A program made the translations under genes and the position numbers. This document shows, piece after piece, positions 15,560 through 24,676 of a DNA stretch of 40,460 nucleotides. Source of the stretch: Pseudomonas antarctica. GTDB taxonomy: Bacteria; Pseudomonadota; Gammaproteobacteria; Pseudomonadales; Pseudomonadaceae. The stretch lies in the NCBI RefSeq assembly GCF_900624995.1, contig NZ_UYXQ01000033.1, forward strand, positions 1 through 40,460, read 5' to 3'. Position 1 is the first letter of the stretch; every line of letters starts with the position of its first letter. Below the pieces are notes generated by a model that saw only the letters and a list, made by a program, of their open reading frames with translations, had not been told where the DNA came from and did not search any database.

Positions 15560-15609
15560 GGTTTAACGCGGTTTTTACCAAAGCCTGAACGGTGTCGCAA
15601 TGGTGTGGC

Positions 15610-16005
15610 TCAGGTCAGCCGTTTCATCCCGGTTGCCTTGGCCGCGTTCAGATCAAAGGTGGCGGTGTATTCGCAGCCGGCCGCATGGGCGCAGCGCTCT
15701 ATCAGGTAGTCGGCGAAATCGGCTTTGCCCGCCGTGAATCGTCGCAGTGCCTGCCAGATGATCTCGGCATGTTCCACAGTCAATTCACGTGTGCGCAGCA
15801 GCGTTTCCAGAACGGTCACCACCTCGCTCTTGGCCGATTGGTAACAGCTTTGTAAAACCCAGACCAGTTCCACCACCGAGACCAGGCTGACAAAGCCCGG
15901 CGACAGTGCAGTGAGCGATTCGATCAGCTCCGACGCCTTGGGTGATTGGACCGGGTCATCCTGGGTGACATAACGCACCAGTACATTGGTATCCAGGCCG
16001 ATCAT
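15610..16005 (-). CDS. vapC: PIN-domain ribonuclease toxin, VapC type
   Basis: This 131-residue protein has the PIN layout: MIGLDTNVLVRY (D5), SVVELVWVL (acidic Glu), KADFADYLI and a final ATFDLNAAK aspartate. These four acidic positions bind Mg2+ for cleavage of structured RNA. The start overlaps the antitoxin gene by four bases, so the two are translationally coupled. The antitoxin belongs to the AbrB/MazE fold. Confidence 0.88.
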   Translation of the reverse strand: MIGLDTNVLVRYVTQDDPVQSPKASELIESLTALSPGFVSLVSVVELVWVLQSCYQSAKSEVVTVLETLLRTRELTVEHAEIIWQALRRFTAGKADFADYLIERCAHAAGCEYTATFDLNAAKATGMKRLT

Positions 16006-16244
16006 CGCGCTTTTGCTCCCTGGGTTGCGATGGCGTGGTTCATGGCGTCGATCGATACGGCCTGGGCGGGCTTGCGGATCAACCCCTTGAGGTCATGCAC
16101 GGTTTTGCTCGCGGCAATGATGGAAAACTTTCCGTCTTCCGTTTCGACAAATTCAACCCGGTCGCCGGTTTCCAGGCCCAGCGCTGTGCGGACTTGGATA
16201 GGGATGGTGATTTGCCCTTTCGAGGTAAGTGTGGCGGTCGCCAT
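16002..16244 (-). CDS. vapB: AbrB/MazE-fold antitoxin, VapB type
   Basis: This 80-residue protein starts at MATATLTSKGQITIP with the classic swapped-hairpin AbrB DNA-binding motif (TSKGQITIP, GLETGDRVEFVE). The C-terminal half would wrap the VapC active site. GGAGA lies eight bases before the chosen ATG; an in-frame ATG five codons earlier (16259) also has AAGGA and cannot be excluded. It is likely autoregulated through the palindrome just upstream. Confidence 0.85.
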   Translation of the reverse strand: MATATLTSKGQITIPIQVRTALGLETGDRVEFVETEDGKFSIIAASKTVHDLKGLIRKPAQAVSIDAMNHAIATQGAKAR

Positions 16245-16268
16245 AGTGAAGATCTCCATCGTGATATT

Positions 16269-16286
16269 CCTTACCCTAAGGTAAGG
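16269..16286. promoter_or_regulatory. Palindromic operator candidate for vapBC
   Basis: CCTTACC-CTAA-GGTAAGG is a perfect 7-base inverted repeat with a 4-base centre, 10 bases upstream of the first possible vapB start and overlapping its AAGGA ribosome site. Its position fits autorepression by the VapB-VapC complex. Confidence 0.65.
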
Positions 16287-16414
16287 ACTGATGAAGGGCA
16301 AGATCCGTTGGTCCATAGGTCGCTCTGCTGGTGTGAGTCAGTGGGAACAGATAAAACCCTAGCCCGAACTTTTCGCTCTCACACGCTTTCCTGCGCCCCA
16401 AAGAGATACAAGCT

Positions 16415-16805
16415 ATGACCGATCGCCACCGCTCATCCCTCCCGCCATGCAGCCTATTGTTGAGCGCGCAGGCTGCGTGCCCGCGGTTAAAGTTGGCGAC
16501 ACTTTGTACTGCGCAGGACCGGCCGGCTGTACACCGGAACTGGCGGTGATTGAAGATCCCGAGGCGCAATTCATCGCCGCCTGGCAGAACCTGCGGCAGG
16601 TGTTGGAGGAGGGCGGTTGCCGGTTTGAGGGCGTGGTGGACATGACCACGTACCACGTGAACATGAGCCAGCACATGGCGGTTTTTCGTGAGGTGAAAAA
16701 CCGCCTGTTCCCACGCGGGCATTGCGCCTGGACCACAATCGGAGTGTCCGAACTGGCACACCCCGGTTGGCGGTGGAAATCAAATGTGCGGCGGTGCAGC
16801 GCTAG
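16415..16805 (+). pseudogene. RidA family enamine/imine deaminase, decayed
   Basis: The central part (about 16447-16760) reads as a RidA/YjgF protein: VKVGDTLYCAG, FIAAWQNLRQVLEEGG, DMTTYHVNMSQH, FPRGHCAWTTIGVSELAHPG. RidA proteins hydrolyse reactive 2-aminoacrylate-type imines. Near 16762-16768 one base is missing: adding one restores an ending in VEIKCAAVQR with a stop at 16803-16805, whereas the actual frame runs on to 16824 with unrelated residues. A natural start MTDR at 16415 is also one base out of frame with the core. The usual Q-V-G-R stretch reads PAGC. Two frame breaks and these changes point to decay. It is tail-to-tail with ppnN. Confidence 0.7.
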
Positions 16806-18179
16806 TTACTGCACCACGCGATAACAGGGTACATACGCCGCGCCGCCCGGCAACTTCATGCGGTGCTGGGCGACAAACGCCTCTAGCAGTTCGTCCAACG
16901 GCTTCATGATGGCCGGGTCGCCGTGGATTTCGTACGGGCCGTTCTGCTCGATCAGGCGAATGCCCTTGTCCTTGACGTTGCCCGCCACGATCCCCGAGAA
17001 CGCACGGCGCAGGTTGGCCGCCAGTTCATGGGGTGCCAGCGCGTGGGTCAGTTGCAGGCTGGCCATGTTTTCGTGCGTCGGGTCGAACGGGCGCTGGAAG
17101 CCTTCGTCGATCTTCAGCAGCCAGTTGAAGTGGAAGGCGTCGTTGCGTTCGCGGCGGAACTGCTTCACCGCTTTGAGCCCTGCTGTCATCTGGCGCGCCA
17201 CTTCAGCCGGGTCGTCGATGATGATCTGGTAGTGCGCTTGCGCCGCTTCGCCGAGGGTGGCGCCGACGAATGCGTGCAGTTGTTGCAGGTACGGCGCGGC
17301 GTGTTTCGGCCCGGTGAGGATGACCGGGAACGGCACGTCACGGTTGTCCGGGTGCATCAGGATGCCCAGCAGGTACAGGAACTCTTCGGCCGTGCCGGCG
17401 CCGCCCGGGAAGATGATGATGCCGTGGCCGACGCGCACGAAGGCTTCCAGGCGTTTTTCGATGTCCGGCAGAATCACCAGCTCGTTAACGATCGGGTTCG
17501 GCGCTTCGGCGGCGATGATGCCGGGCTCGGTCAGGCCCAGGTAGCGCCCGCCGGTAATGCGTTGCTTGGCGTGGGAAATGGTTGCGCCCTTCATCGGGCC
17601 TTTCATCACGCCGGGGCCGCAGCCGGTGCACACGTCGAGGCTGCGCAGGCCCAGTTCATGGCCGACTTTCTTGGTGTATTTGTATTCTTCGGTATTGATC
17701 GAGTGCCCGCCCCAGCACACCACGATTTTTGGCTCGACACCCGGGCGCAACGTGCGGGCGTTGCGCAGCAGGTGGAACACGTAGTCGGTGATGCCTTGGG
17801 AGTCGCTCAGATCAATGCGCTGGCTGCCCAGTTCATTCTCGGTGTAGACGATGTCGCGCAGGGCGCTGAACAGCATCTCGCGGGTGCTGGCGATCATTTC
17901 ACCATCGACGAAGGCGTCGGCCGGCGCGTTCAGCAGTTCCAGGCGCACGCCACGGTCCTGCTGGTGGATGCGTACTTCGAAGTCTTGATAGGCGTCGAGG
18001 ATGGTCTTGGCGTTGTCGATATGCGCGCCGGTGTTGAGGATGGCCAAGGCGCATTGACGGAAGAGGGTGTAGATGCTGCCGGTACCGGCTTCGCTTAGTT
18101 GCTGGACTTCACGTTGGGACAGGGTTTCGAGGCTGCCCTTGGGGCTGACGGAGGCATTGATGACTTGACGTTGGGGCAT
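16806..18179 (-). CDS. ppnN: Nucleotide 5'-monophosphate nucleosidase PpnN
   Basis: PpnN (YgdH) splits purine and pyrimidine nucleoside monophosphates into base and ribose-5-phosphate and is stimulated by (p)ppGpp in E. coli. The protein has 457 residues from ATG 18179 (MPQRQVINASVSPKG), with AAGGAATC before it. Domains are an N-terminal DUF4478-like region, a central Rossmann LOG domain with the signature PGGAGTAEE, CGPGVMKGPMKGA for nucleotide binding, and a C-terminal DUF3412-like region. An open frame begins ten codons earlier but lacks support. It is the only gene of its transcript. Confidence 0.93.
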   Translation of the reverse strand: MPQRQVINASVSPKGSLETLSQREVQQLSEAGTGSIYTLFRQCALAILNTGAHIDNAKTILDAYQDFEVRIHQQDRGVRLELLNAPADAFVDGEMIASTREMLFSALRDIVYTENELGSQRIDLSDSQGITDYVFHLLRNARTLRPGVEPKIVVCWGGHSINTEEYKYTKKVGHELGLRSLDVCTGCGPGVMKGPMKGATISHAKQRITGGRYLGLTEPGIIAAEAPNPIVNELVILPDIEKRLEAFVRVGHGIIIFPGGAGTAEEFLYLLGILMHPDNRDVPFPVILTGPKHAAPYLQQLHAFVGATLGEAAQAHYQIIIDDPAEVARQMTAGLKAVKQFRRERNDAFHFNWLLKIDEGFQRPFDPTHENMASLQLTHALAPHELAANLRRAFSGIVAGNVKDKGIRLIEQNGPYEIHGDPAIMKPLDELLEAFVAQHRMKLPGGAAYVPCYRVVQ

Positions 18180-18328
18180 TCTGATTCCTTGAAGGCGCAG
18201 CCACCGCACCCGTCACGGGCAGCGATGGCTTGAAAAGGGTGAGCGCCGAATTCGGTCGCACGAGACTGTAGTTTGGCCGTCTCACAGGCAGGGCGCAAAC
18301 ACCGTCAAGCACCATCATGGCGCAGAAC

Positions 18329-19153
18329 TTACTGAATCAGCTTCCAGTTTTTGTAGAAAACCCGACGCAGGGTAAAGACCAGCCCGGCAAAGCCCGCGAT
18401 CACGGCGTTGAGCACGGAGGGCAGCAAGGTCGGCCGCACAATATCGATAAACAGGCAGTAACGTTTTGCGTCATTCTTGTTGAAGGACGCGTGCATCAGC
18501 GTGTCATCGAAGATGAACAGCGGGTCGTCGTGCCAGTAATGTTTGTGCTTACCCACCTGGATGTAGACACCTTCGTGGTGAGGTGCCGGCGCCATGTTGT
18601 AGAGCACGCGGAACATCATGCGCAGTGGGCCGAAGTGGAAGGATGTCGAGCGGTTCTCGTTGAACACCGAGACGCCGATGGTCTTCACAAACGGCAGTTT
18701 TTTGCGCAGTTGCGGGATGTTCAGGGTGGTTTCGATTGGGCGGCCGTACCATTGGAAAAACAACATGCCGCGCTTCTTTTCGGCCATGCGCTCATCCAGG
18801 TAGCTAATGATTTCATCCTTGTTGGTCATGGCGTCGTCAATCACTTGCTGCAGGTCTTCACGCCAGGCGGGCGGCAGGTCGCGCAGGGTGTAGACATGGC
18901 GGTTACGCAGGCTCAGCAGGTCGAACAGGGTGTTGAACGGCGCCAATATCCAGGTGTTGCGGCCGCTGCCGATGAAGTATTTCTTGATGGTGTCGGCGTC
19001 ATACAGGCCGTTGCGCAGGAAGTCGTAGACACCGCACACCAGCACCAGCCCGAGGAATACCGCGGTGGTCAGGGGGAAAAGGCAAATAATCAGCAGGACA
19101 CCGATGACCCATGCGACCGACACTGCTTTTTTGCGTAAGGCAGACTTGCTCAT
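18329..19153 (-). CDS. Aspartyl/asparaginyl beta-hydroxylase family, LpxO-like
   Basis: This protein has 274 residues. Two hydrophobic segments near residues 10-45 anchor it to the inner membrane, and a C-terminal hydrophobic stretch lies at about 243-258. The catalytic cupin carries the iron ligands H173 (SFHFGPL) and H221 (FDDTLMH), and R231 for 2-oxoglutarate. This layout is that of LpxO, which adds a 2-hydroxyl to a lipid A secondary acyl chain. The substrate is inferred; related paralogues exist in Pseudomonas, so the symbol is left open. It is divergent from fabV. Confidence 0.8.
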   Translation of the reverse strand: MSKSALRKKAVSVAWVIGVLLIICLFPLTTAVFLGLVLVCGVYDFLRNGLYDADTIKKYFIGSGRNTWILAPFNTLFDLLSLRNRHVYTLRDLPPAWREDLQQVIDDAMTNKDEIISYLDERMAEKKRGMLFFQWYGRPIETTLNIPQLRKKLPFVKTIGVSVFNENRSTSFHFGPLRMMFRVLYNMAPAPHHEGVYIQVGKHKHYWHDDPLFIFDDTLMHASFNKNDAKRYCLFIDIVRPTLLPSVLNAVIAGFAGLVFTLRRVFYKNWKLIQ

Positions 19154-19528
19154 GAAACTCAGCTCCAGCTGGACGCCATTCGACAGGTCCGGATCCGTGG
19201 CTGCGAGTGGTGGGGAAGTGAAACATGTAGATACATCCCTCCTATGATAAGGCGTTCAGCGACGAATAGGCGTTTTAAATATTGCAAAATTGTGAAGGAA
19301 TTGAACAAACCTTCTCGTTTATGGTCCGGCTCATACTGTTGTGCAGCAAACCCGGTGAGAGAGTGAACGGTAGCAGGCGCGCGCCAAAAGGCGCTGCGCC
19401 GATTGAATTTTGTAAACAGAAGATTTGCGACTATCGTGACGCTTCGGTTTTTTGGACGTCATAGACCGGTACGATTAAGTTGAATGGCCACCATTGGCCT
19501 TCGGCACCTTGGAAGAGGCAGAAATTTT
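19154..19528. other. Divergent promoter region of the LpxO-like gene and fabV
   Basis: These 375 bases are more AT-rich in the middle (around 19270-19300) and presumably contain two divergent promoters. I could not pick a clear -35/-10 pair. GGAAGAGG near 19511-19518 serves as the fabV ribosome site. No small gene is supported. Confidence 0.4.
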
Positions 19529-20722
19529 ATGATCATCAAACCGCGGGTTCGTGGCTTTATCTGTGTGACCGCTCACCCTGTTGGCTGTGAAGCGAACGTC
19601 AAGGAACAGATCGACTACGTAACCAAAAACGGCGTCATCGAAGGCGGCCCGAAGAAGGTGCTGGTCCTCGGCGCCTCCACCGGTTACGGCCTGGCCGCGC
19701 GCATCAGTGCAGCGTTTGGCTGCGGCGCTGACACCCTGGGTGTGTTTTTTGAGAAAGAAGGCGAAGAAGGCAAGCTGAGCTCCGCCGGCTGGTACAACAG
19801 CGCGGCGTTCGAGAAGTTTGCGGTTGAAAAAGGCCTGTACGCCAAGAGCATCAACGGCGACGCGTTCTCCGACGAGATCAAGCGCCTGACCATCGAAACC
19901 ATCAAGAAAGACCTGGGCAAGATTGACCTGGTGGTTTACAGCCTGGCCGCGCCACGTCGTACCGATCCGCAAGGCGTGGTGCACACCTCCACCCTCAAGC
20001 CGATCGGCAAGGCCGTAACCCTGCGCGGTATCAACACCGACAAAGGCGTTGTGGTCGACACCACCCTTGAGCCTGCCACCCAAGAAGAAATCGACGGCAC
20101 CGTAAAAGTCATGGGCGGCGAAGACTGGCAGCTGTGGATCGACGCCCTGCGTGACGCCGACGTACTGGCCGAAGGCGCCAAGACCACCGCGTTTACCTAC
20201 CTCGGTGAAAAGCTGACCCAGGACATCTACTGGAACGGCTCCATTGGCGAAGCCAAGAAAGACCTGGACAAAAAAGTCCTGACCCTGCGCGACAACCTCG
20301 CGGCACTCAAGGGCGACGCCCGGGTGTCGGTGCTCAAGGCTGTGGTCACCCAGGCCAGCTCGGCCATCCCGATCATGCCGCTGTACCTGTCGCTGCTGTT
20401 CAAAGTGATGAAAGAGCAGGGCACCCACGAAGGTTGCATCGAGCAGGTCTACGGCCTGTTCAAGGACAGCCTGTACGGCCAAGAGCCCAAGCTTGATGCC
20501 GACGGACGCCTGCGTGCCGACCTGGCTGAGCTGGAGCCGAAAGTCCAGGACGCCGTAGCGGCGCTGTGGAACCAGGTGACTGACGACAACGTTAACGAGA
20601 TCAGCGATTTTGCCGGCTACAAGGCTGAGTTCCTGCGCTTGTTCGGTTTTGAAGTCGACGGCGTTGACTACGAAGCGGATGTGAACCCGACCGTCAAGAT
20701 CAATGGTTTAGTTCAAGCATAA
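19529..20722 (+). CDS. fabV: Enoyl-ACP reductase FabV
   Basis: FabV performs the last step of each fatty-acid elongation cycle, reducing trans-2-enoyl-ACP with NADH. It is a large SDR enzyme insensitive to triclosan. The protein has 397 residues, the usual length, starting at MIIKPRVRGFICVTAHPVGC. Landmarks are the nucleotide site VLGASTGYGLAARI, SLAAPRRTDP, and the catalytic Tyr-x8-Lys in YWNGSIGEAK. The open frame begins 15 codons earlier, but the family start is the ATG at 19529. A REP pair follows the stop. Confidence 0.95.
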   Translation: MIIKPRVRGFICVTAHPVGCEANVKEQIDYVTKNGVIEGGPKKVLVLGASTGYGLAARISAAFGCGADTLGVFFEKEGEEGKLSSAGWYNSAAFEKFAVEKGLYAKSINGDAFSDEIKRLTIETIKKDLGKIDLVVYSLAAPRRTDPQGVVHTSTLKPIGKAVTLRGINTDKGVVVDTTLEPATQEEIDGTVKVMGGEDWQLWIDALRDADVLAEGAKTTAFTYLGEKLTQDIYWNGSIGEAKKDLDKKVLTLRDNLAALKGDARVSVLKAVVTQASSAIPIMPLYLSLLFKVMKEQGTHEGCIEQVYGLFKDSLYGQEPKLDADGRLRADLAELEPKVQDAVAALWNQVTDDNVNEISDFAGYKAEFLRLFGFEVDGVDYEADVNPTVKINGLVQA

Positions 20723-20735
20723 ATGCAGTTAAAAA

Positions 20736-20824
20736 TGTGGGAGCGGGCTTGCTCGCGAATACGGCGTGTCAGTCGCCGATAGGTTGGCTGATACACCGCT
20801 TTCGCGAGCAAGCCCGCTCCCACA
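20736..20824. repeat. REP pair (REPIN)
   Basis: TGTGGGAGCGGGCTTGCTCG and its complement frame a spacer of about 40 bases. The two arms could form a long hairpin in the mRNA after fabV. The arms are nearly perfect copies of the repeats at 36792-36881. Confidence 0.9.
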
Positions 20825-20931
20825 TTTGCTTTGTGTGAAGCCGGACCGCTCCTGCAAGCCATCGCGCTCCCGCTACCGTCCTTAATCTGCCAGACTCCAC
20901 CGGCTATCAAGCCACGCTAACGGAGGATCTG

Positions 20932-21555
20932 ATGACGATTCGTGCAGTAGTTTTTGATTTCGGCGGTGTCCTGTTCGACTGGAACCCGCACCACCTGTAC
21001 CGCAAGCTAATTGCCGACGATCGCGAGCGGCAGCACTTTCTCGACACCATCTGTACTCAAGCCTGGAACACAGAGCAGGACGCCGGCCGCAGCCTGGCCG
21101 AAGGCACTCGCCACCTGATCGAGCAATACCCGCAACACGAACCTCTCATCCAGGCCTATTACGAGCGCTGGCATGAGATGTTGCGCGGCTCATTGCCGGA
21201 AGGCGTGGCCATTCTCGAAGGTCTGCATCAAGCCAATATGCCGTTGTTCGGGCTGACCAATTGGTCGGCTGAAACCTTCCCTTATGCGCGGGCCCACTAT
21301 CCGTTCCTGCAGCGGTTTCGCGACATCGTGGTGTCGGGCGAGCTGAAGCTGATCAAGCCGGATGCGGCGATCTATCACGCGAGCCTAAGCCAGGTGCGTG
21401 CCCATCTGCCGGCTATCCAGGCCAGTGAAGTGGTGTTTATCGATGATGTGGCCGGCAATATCGAGGCGGCTATCGCCCTCGGTTGGCAAGGTATTCACCA
21501 CGTGTCGGCCGAGCGTACCGCTGCACGCTTGCGTGAGCTGGGCGTGCGCTTCTAG
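20932..21555 (+). CDS. HAD-family hydrolase (YihX-like)
   Basis: This 207-residue protein has all four HAD motifs: VVFDFGGVLFDW (nucleophile Asp), GLTNWS (motif II), K355-type Lys in LIKPD, and VFIDDVAGNI (acidic pair). The helical cap between motifs I and II marks a subclass IA phosphatase, close to YihX-type glucose-1-phosphatases, but the substrate is unknown. GGAGG lies shortly before the ATG. Its stop overlaps the end of the converging LysR gene by four bases. Confidence 0.88.
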   Translation: MTIRAVVFDFGGVLFDWNPHHLYRKLIADDRERQHFLDTICTQAWNTEQDAGRSLAEGTRHLIEQYPQHEPLIQAYYERWHEMLRGSLPEGVAILEGLHQANMPLFGLTNWSAETFPYARAHYPFLQRFRDIVVSGELKLIKPDAAIYHASLSQVRAHLPAIQASEVVFIDDVAGNIEAAIALGWQGIHHVSAERTAARLRELGVRF

Positions 21556-22457
21556 CGCGCCCACTTTTCCATGGCGAAATCCACAAAGGCGCGCAACTTG
21601 GGCAGGCGATATCGGTCTTGGCCGTAGAGTAAGTGCATGGGGCGGCTGGACAGTTGATAGGTGGTCAGCAAGGCCACCAGCTTGCCGCTCTCCAGGTCCG
21701 GTTGCACCAGCGCATCGGCCAGCATGATGATGCCCATGCCGTTCACTGCCGCCTGGCGCAAACCTTGCGAGCTGTTGATGGTCAATGAGCCGGACACCGC
21801 AACCTCTACCTCGCCTTCCTCGCCGGTCATGCGCCAGCGCTTGTCGGTGTCGCGCCAGTTGTCGGTCGCAGGGTAGGCGAATGCCAGGCAGTTGTGTTGC
21901 CGCAGGTCTTCGGGTTTGGACGGCGTGCCGCGTCGCGCCAGGTATTGGGGTGATGCGCAAAGGATGAGTGTGTAGGCCTGCATGGGCCGGGCGATCAGGC
22001 TGGAGGGTTCCAGTTCGCCGAGGCGGATCGCCACGTCGAAGCCGCTGTCGACCAAGTCCATCCGCTCATTGCTCAGCATCACGTGCAGGTCGATCAGCGG
22101 GTATCGCTGGGAAAATTCGCTCAGGGCCGGTGCGAGGCGTTCGGTGCCGAACACCGGTGGTGCGGTGATACGCAGGCTGCCTTTAGGGGTTTCACTGTGG
22201 ATCTGCTCCGCCAATAACTCGGAGTCGGCCACCAGACCCAGCACCTCCAGGCAGCGCTGGTAGTACTGCCCGCCAAACTCGGTGAGGCTTTGTTTGCGCG
22301 TGGTGCGTTTGAGCAGGCTGACGCCCAAGCGTTGCTCCAGCGCGCGCAGGTGATTGCCGACCATGGTGGTCGACATTCCGCACTCCTGTGCGGCGGCCGT
22401 CATGCTGCCGGTCTCCACCACTTTCACGTACACCGACATCGCTTGGAACAGGTCCAT
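21552..22457 (-). CDS. LysR-family transcriptional regulator
   Basis: From the ATG at 22457 (MDLFQAMSVYVKVVETGS) the protein has 301 residues. An N-terminal winged helix-turn-helix (TAAAQECGMSTTMVGNHLRALEQ), a linker helix and a substrate-binding domain (TAPPVFGTERLAPAL, FDVAIRLGEL) follow the LysR plan of the DmlR/AaeR-like subgroup. It is divergent from the aminotransferase gene at 22561, which it may control, since LysR proteins usually act on the adjacent divergent gene. The inducer is unknown. An eight-codon longer frame is not preferred. Confidence 0.88.
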   Translation of the reverse strand: MDLFQAMSVYVKVVETGSMTAAAQECGMSTTMVGNHLRALEQRLGVSLLKRTTRKQSLTEFGGQYYQRCLEVLGLVADSELLAEQIHSETPKGSLRITAPPVFGTERLAPALSEFSQRYPLIDLHVMLSNERMDLVDSGFDVAIRLGELEPSSLIARPMQAYTLILCASPQYLARRGTPSKPEDLRQHNCLAFAYPATDNWRDTDKRWRMTGEEGEVEVAVSGSLTINSSQGLRQAAVNGMGIIMLADALVQPDLESGKLVALLTTYQLSSRPMHLLYGQDRYRLPKLRAFVDFAMEKWAR

Positions 22458-22560
22458 TATCAAGCCTTGGTTTAAAGTCATTGCAGGAAAGTGCAGTTTA
22501 TCCAGCTTGGGTGGCTAACGATACTGCACCTATCCCAACGATGCACTGGAGCTTGCCACC

Positions 22561-23730
22561 ATGACCGCCGCCTGCCTGATGACCACGTATCAACCCTTGG
22601 CCCTGAGCTTCACCCGTGGCCTGGGCACGCGCCTGTGGGACCAGCAGGGCCGTGAATACCTCGACGCGGTGGCCGGTGTGGCGGTGACCAATGTCGGGCA
22701 TTCGCACCCGCGGCTGGTGACGGCGATCAGTGAGCAGGCGGGGCTGCTGCTGCACACGTCCAACCTCTACAGCATCGACTGGCAGCAGCGGCTGGCCCAG
22801 CGCCTGACGCAGTTGTCCGGCCTGGACCGCGCGTTCTTCAACAACTCCGGCGCCGAAGCCAATGAGACGGCGCTGAAACTGGCACGGCTGCATGGCTGGA
22901 AAAAAGCTATCGAAGAACCCTTGGTGGTGGTGATGGAAAACGCTTTTCACGGGCGTACCCTCGGCACCATGGCGGCCAGCGACGGGCCATCGGTGCGCTT
23001 GGGCTTTCAGCGTTTGCCGGGCGATTTTCTCAAGGTGGGGTTTGGCGATCTGGCGGCGCGGGAAGCCATTACGCAACAGTTCGGCCCGCGCATTGCGGCG
23101 GTGCTGCTGGAACCGATTCAGGGCGAAAGTGGCGTGCTGCCAGCGCCGCCCGGCTACCTCAAAGCCCTGCGCGAGCATTGCACGCGCCACGGTTGGCTGA
23201 TGATGCTCGATGAGATCCAGACCGGCATCGGCCGCACTGGCGCCTGGTTTGCGTTCCAGCATGAAGGCATTGTGCCGGATGTGATGACCCTGGCCAAAGG
23301 TCTCGGCAACGGGGTGCCCATCGGTGCTTGCCTGGCCCGTGCTTCGGTGGCTCAGTTGTTCACCCCCGGCAGCCACGGCAGCACCTTCGGCGGCAACCCG
23401 TTGGCTTGCCGCGTGGGCTGCACGGTACTGGACATTATTGAAGAGCAAGGCTTATTGCAGAACGCTGCGCAACAGGGCACGCATTTGCTGGCGCGGTTGC
23501 GGGTGGAGTTGCGTGAACACCCGCAGGTGCTGGCGATTCGTGGGCAGGGCTTGATGATCGGCATCGAACTGGCCCGCCCTTATCGTGACCTGGCCCTGCG
23601 TGCGGCGCACGAGCATGGCCTATTGATTAACGTGACGCGCGGCAAGATCATTCGCCTGCTGCCACCGCTGACGCTGGATGCCAAAGAGGTCGAGATGATC
23701 GTGCGGGCCATCACCCGTCTAGTGGATTGA
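22561..23730 (+). CDS. Class III PLP aminotransferase, acetylornithine/succinylornithine type
   Basis: This 389-residue protein closely follows ArgD: FFNNSGAEANETALKLAR, NAFHGRTLGTMAAS, LDEIQTGIGRTG (D217) and the PLP lysine in TLAKGLGNGVPIGA (K246). It transfers the delta-amino group of acetylornithine or a related diamine to 2-oxoglutarate. It stands alone with a divergent LysR regulator rather than with arg genes, so a catabolic or condition-specific duty is possible. The symbol is withheld because Pseudomonas has several paralogues. Confidence 0.88.
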   Translation: MTAACLMTTYQPLALSFTRGLGTRLWDQQGREYLDAVAGVAVTNVGHSHPRLVTAISEQAGLLLHTSNLYSIDWQQRLAQRLTQLSGLDRAFFNNSGAEANETALKLARLHGWKKAIEEPLVVVMENAFHGRTLGTMAASDGPSVRLGFQRLPGDFLKVGFGDLAAREAITQQFGPRIAAVLLEPIQGESGVLPAPPGYLKALREHCTRHGWLMMLDEIQTGIGRTGAWFAFQHEGIVPDVMTLAKGLGNGVPIGACLARASVAQLFTPGSHGSTFGGNPLACRVGCTVLDIIEEQGLLQNAAQQGTHLLARLRVELREHPQVLAIRGQGLMIGIELARPYRDLALRAAHEHGLLINVTRGKIIRLLPPLTLDAKEVEMIVRAITRLVD

Positions 23731-23761
23731 AACCTGGTCAAACAGGTGGGAGGCGTGATGT

Positions 23762-24676
23762 TCAGCGATTTGGGCCATTCAGCCATTCCTGATTCATGGT
23801 TTCGGTATCGCCCAGGTACTCCAACAACCAACTCATCGCCGGCGACAGTTTGTTCTGCGCCCATGCCACGCACGACGGGCTGGCTGGGAACGGCCGGCTC
23901 AATTGCAGCGCTACCAGTTCGCCGCGTTCGATCCATGGCAACACTTGATGCGCCGGCGCCATGCCGACGCACAGGCCGTCGCGCAGGCAATCAAGCGCCG
24001 AGGACCAGTTGGGCACCACCAGTCGGCGTTGGTTATCCAGGGTCCAGGTGTCGCGCTTGGGCAGGTTGCGTGAGGTGTCGGTCATGCACAGCGACGCGAA
24101 CGGGCGCAGTTGGTCGTCACTGAGCAAGCCTTCCACGCTCGCCAGCGGGTGCTTGGCGCTGACCACGCACAGCCAGTTCAACAGCCCCATGTCCCGAAAG
24201 GTAAAGTGGCTGGCCACCGGCACCGCGCTGGTGGCGCCGATCACGATGTCGGTGCGCTCGTCGGCCAAGGCGTCCCACACACCGTTGTACACCTCGTACT
24301 CCAGCAGCAATTCCACCTCGGGAAACTGGCGGTAGAAGTCCAGCACCAGTTGCCGACAGCGCTGGGGTTTGACGATGGAATCCACCGCCACCTTCAGTTG
24401 GCCGCTCCAGCCATTCGCCACCTGCTGGCATAAACGCCGGGTGCCGAGCATTTTTTTCATCACCCCGCGGGCTTCGTCTATAAATAAACGGCCGGCCGGG
24501 GTGAGCTCCACGTCGCGATGGCGCCGCACAAACAGCGGCACCGCCAGCCATTCTTCGAGCTGGCGTACGGTATAGCTGATGGCGGATGGCACGCGATGCA
24601 GCTCTTGGGCGGCGGCGCTGAAGCTGCCGTGGCGCGCGACTGCATCGACCACGTCCAGGGAGTATTCGGACCACAT
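23762..24676 (-). CDS. punR: LysR-family regulator PunR
   Basis: The 304-residue sequence from ATG 24676 (MWSEYSLDVVDAVARHGSF) closely resembles E. coli PunR (YdhB) as I remember it: the HTH region AAAQELHRVPSAISYTVRQLEE, WLAVPLFVRRHRDVELT, and the end TWLLEYLGD-like SWLLEYLGDTET. PunR activates the divergent purine nucleoside transporter gene punC in response to purine nucleosides. Here the same divergent arrangement is kept (punC begins at 24799), and the 122-base gap should contain the PunR sites. Five upstream in-frame codons are not favoured. Confidence 0.88.
   Translation of the reverse strand: MWSEYSLDVVDAVARHGSFSAAAQELHRVPSAISYTVRQLEEWLAVPLFVRRHRDVELTPAGRLFIDEARGVMKKMLGTRRLCQQVANGWSGQLKVAVDSIVKPQRCRQLVLDFYRQFPEVELLLEYEVYNGVWDALADERTDIVIGATSAVPVASHFTFRDMGLLNWLCVVSAKHPLASVEGLLSDDQLRPFASLCMTDTSRNLPKRDTWTLDNQRRLVVPNWSSALDCLRDGLCVGMAPAHQVLPWIERGELVALQLSRPFPASPSCVAWAQNKLSPAMSWLLEYLGDTETMNQEWLNGPNR

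Noticed and set aside
16923..18098. Long plus-strand frame opposite ppnN (391 codons)
   Set aside because: Antisense shadow with repetitive Ala/Gly/Val/Gln composition and no motif.
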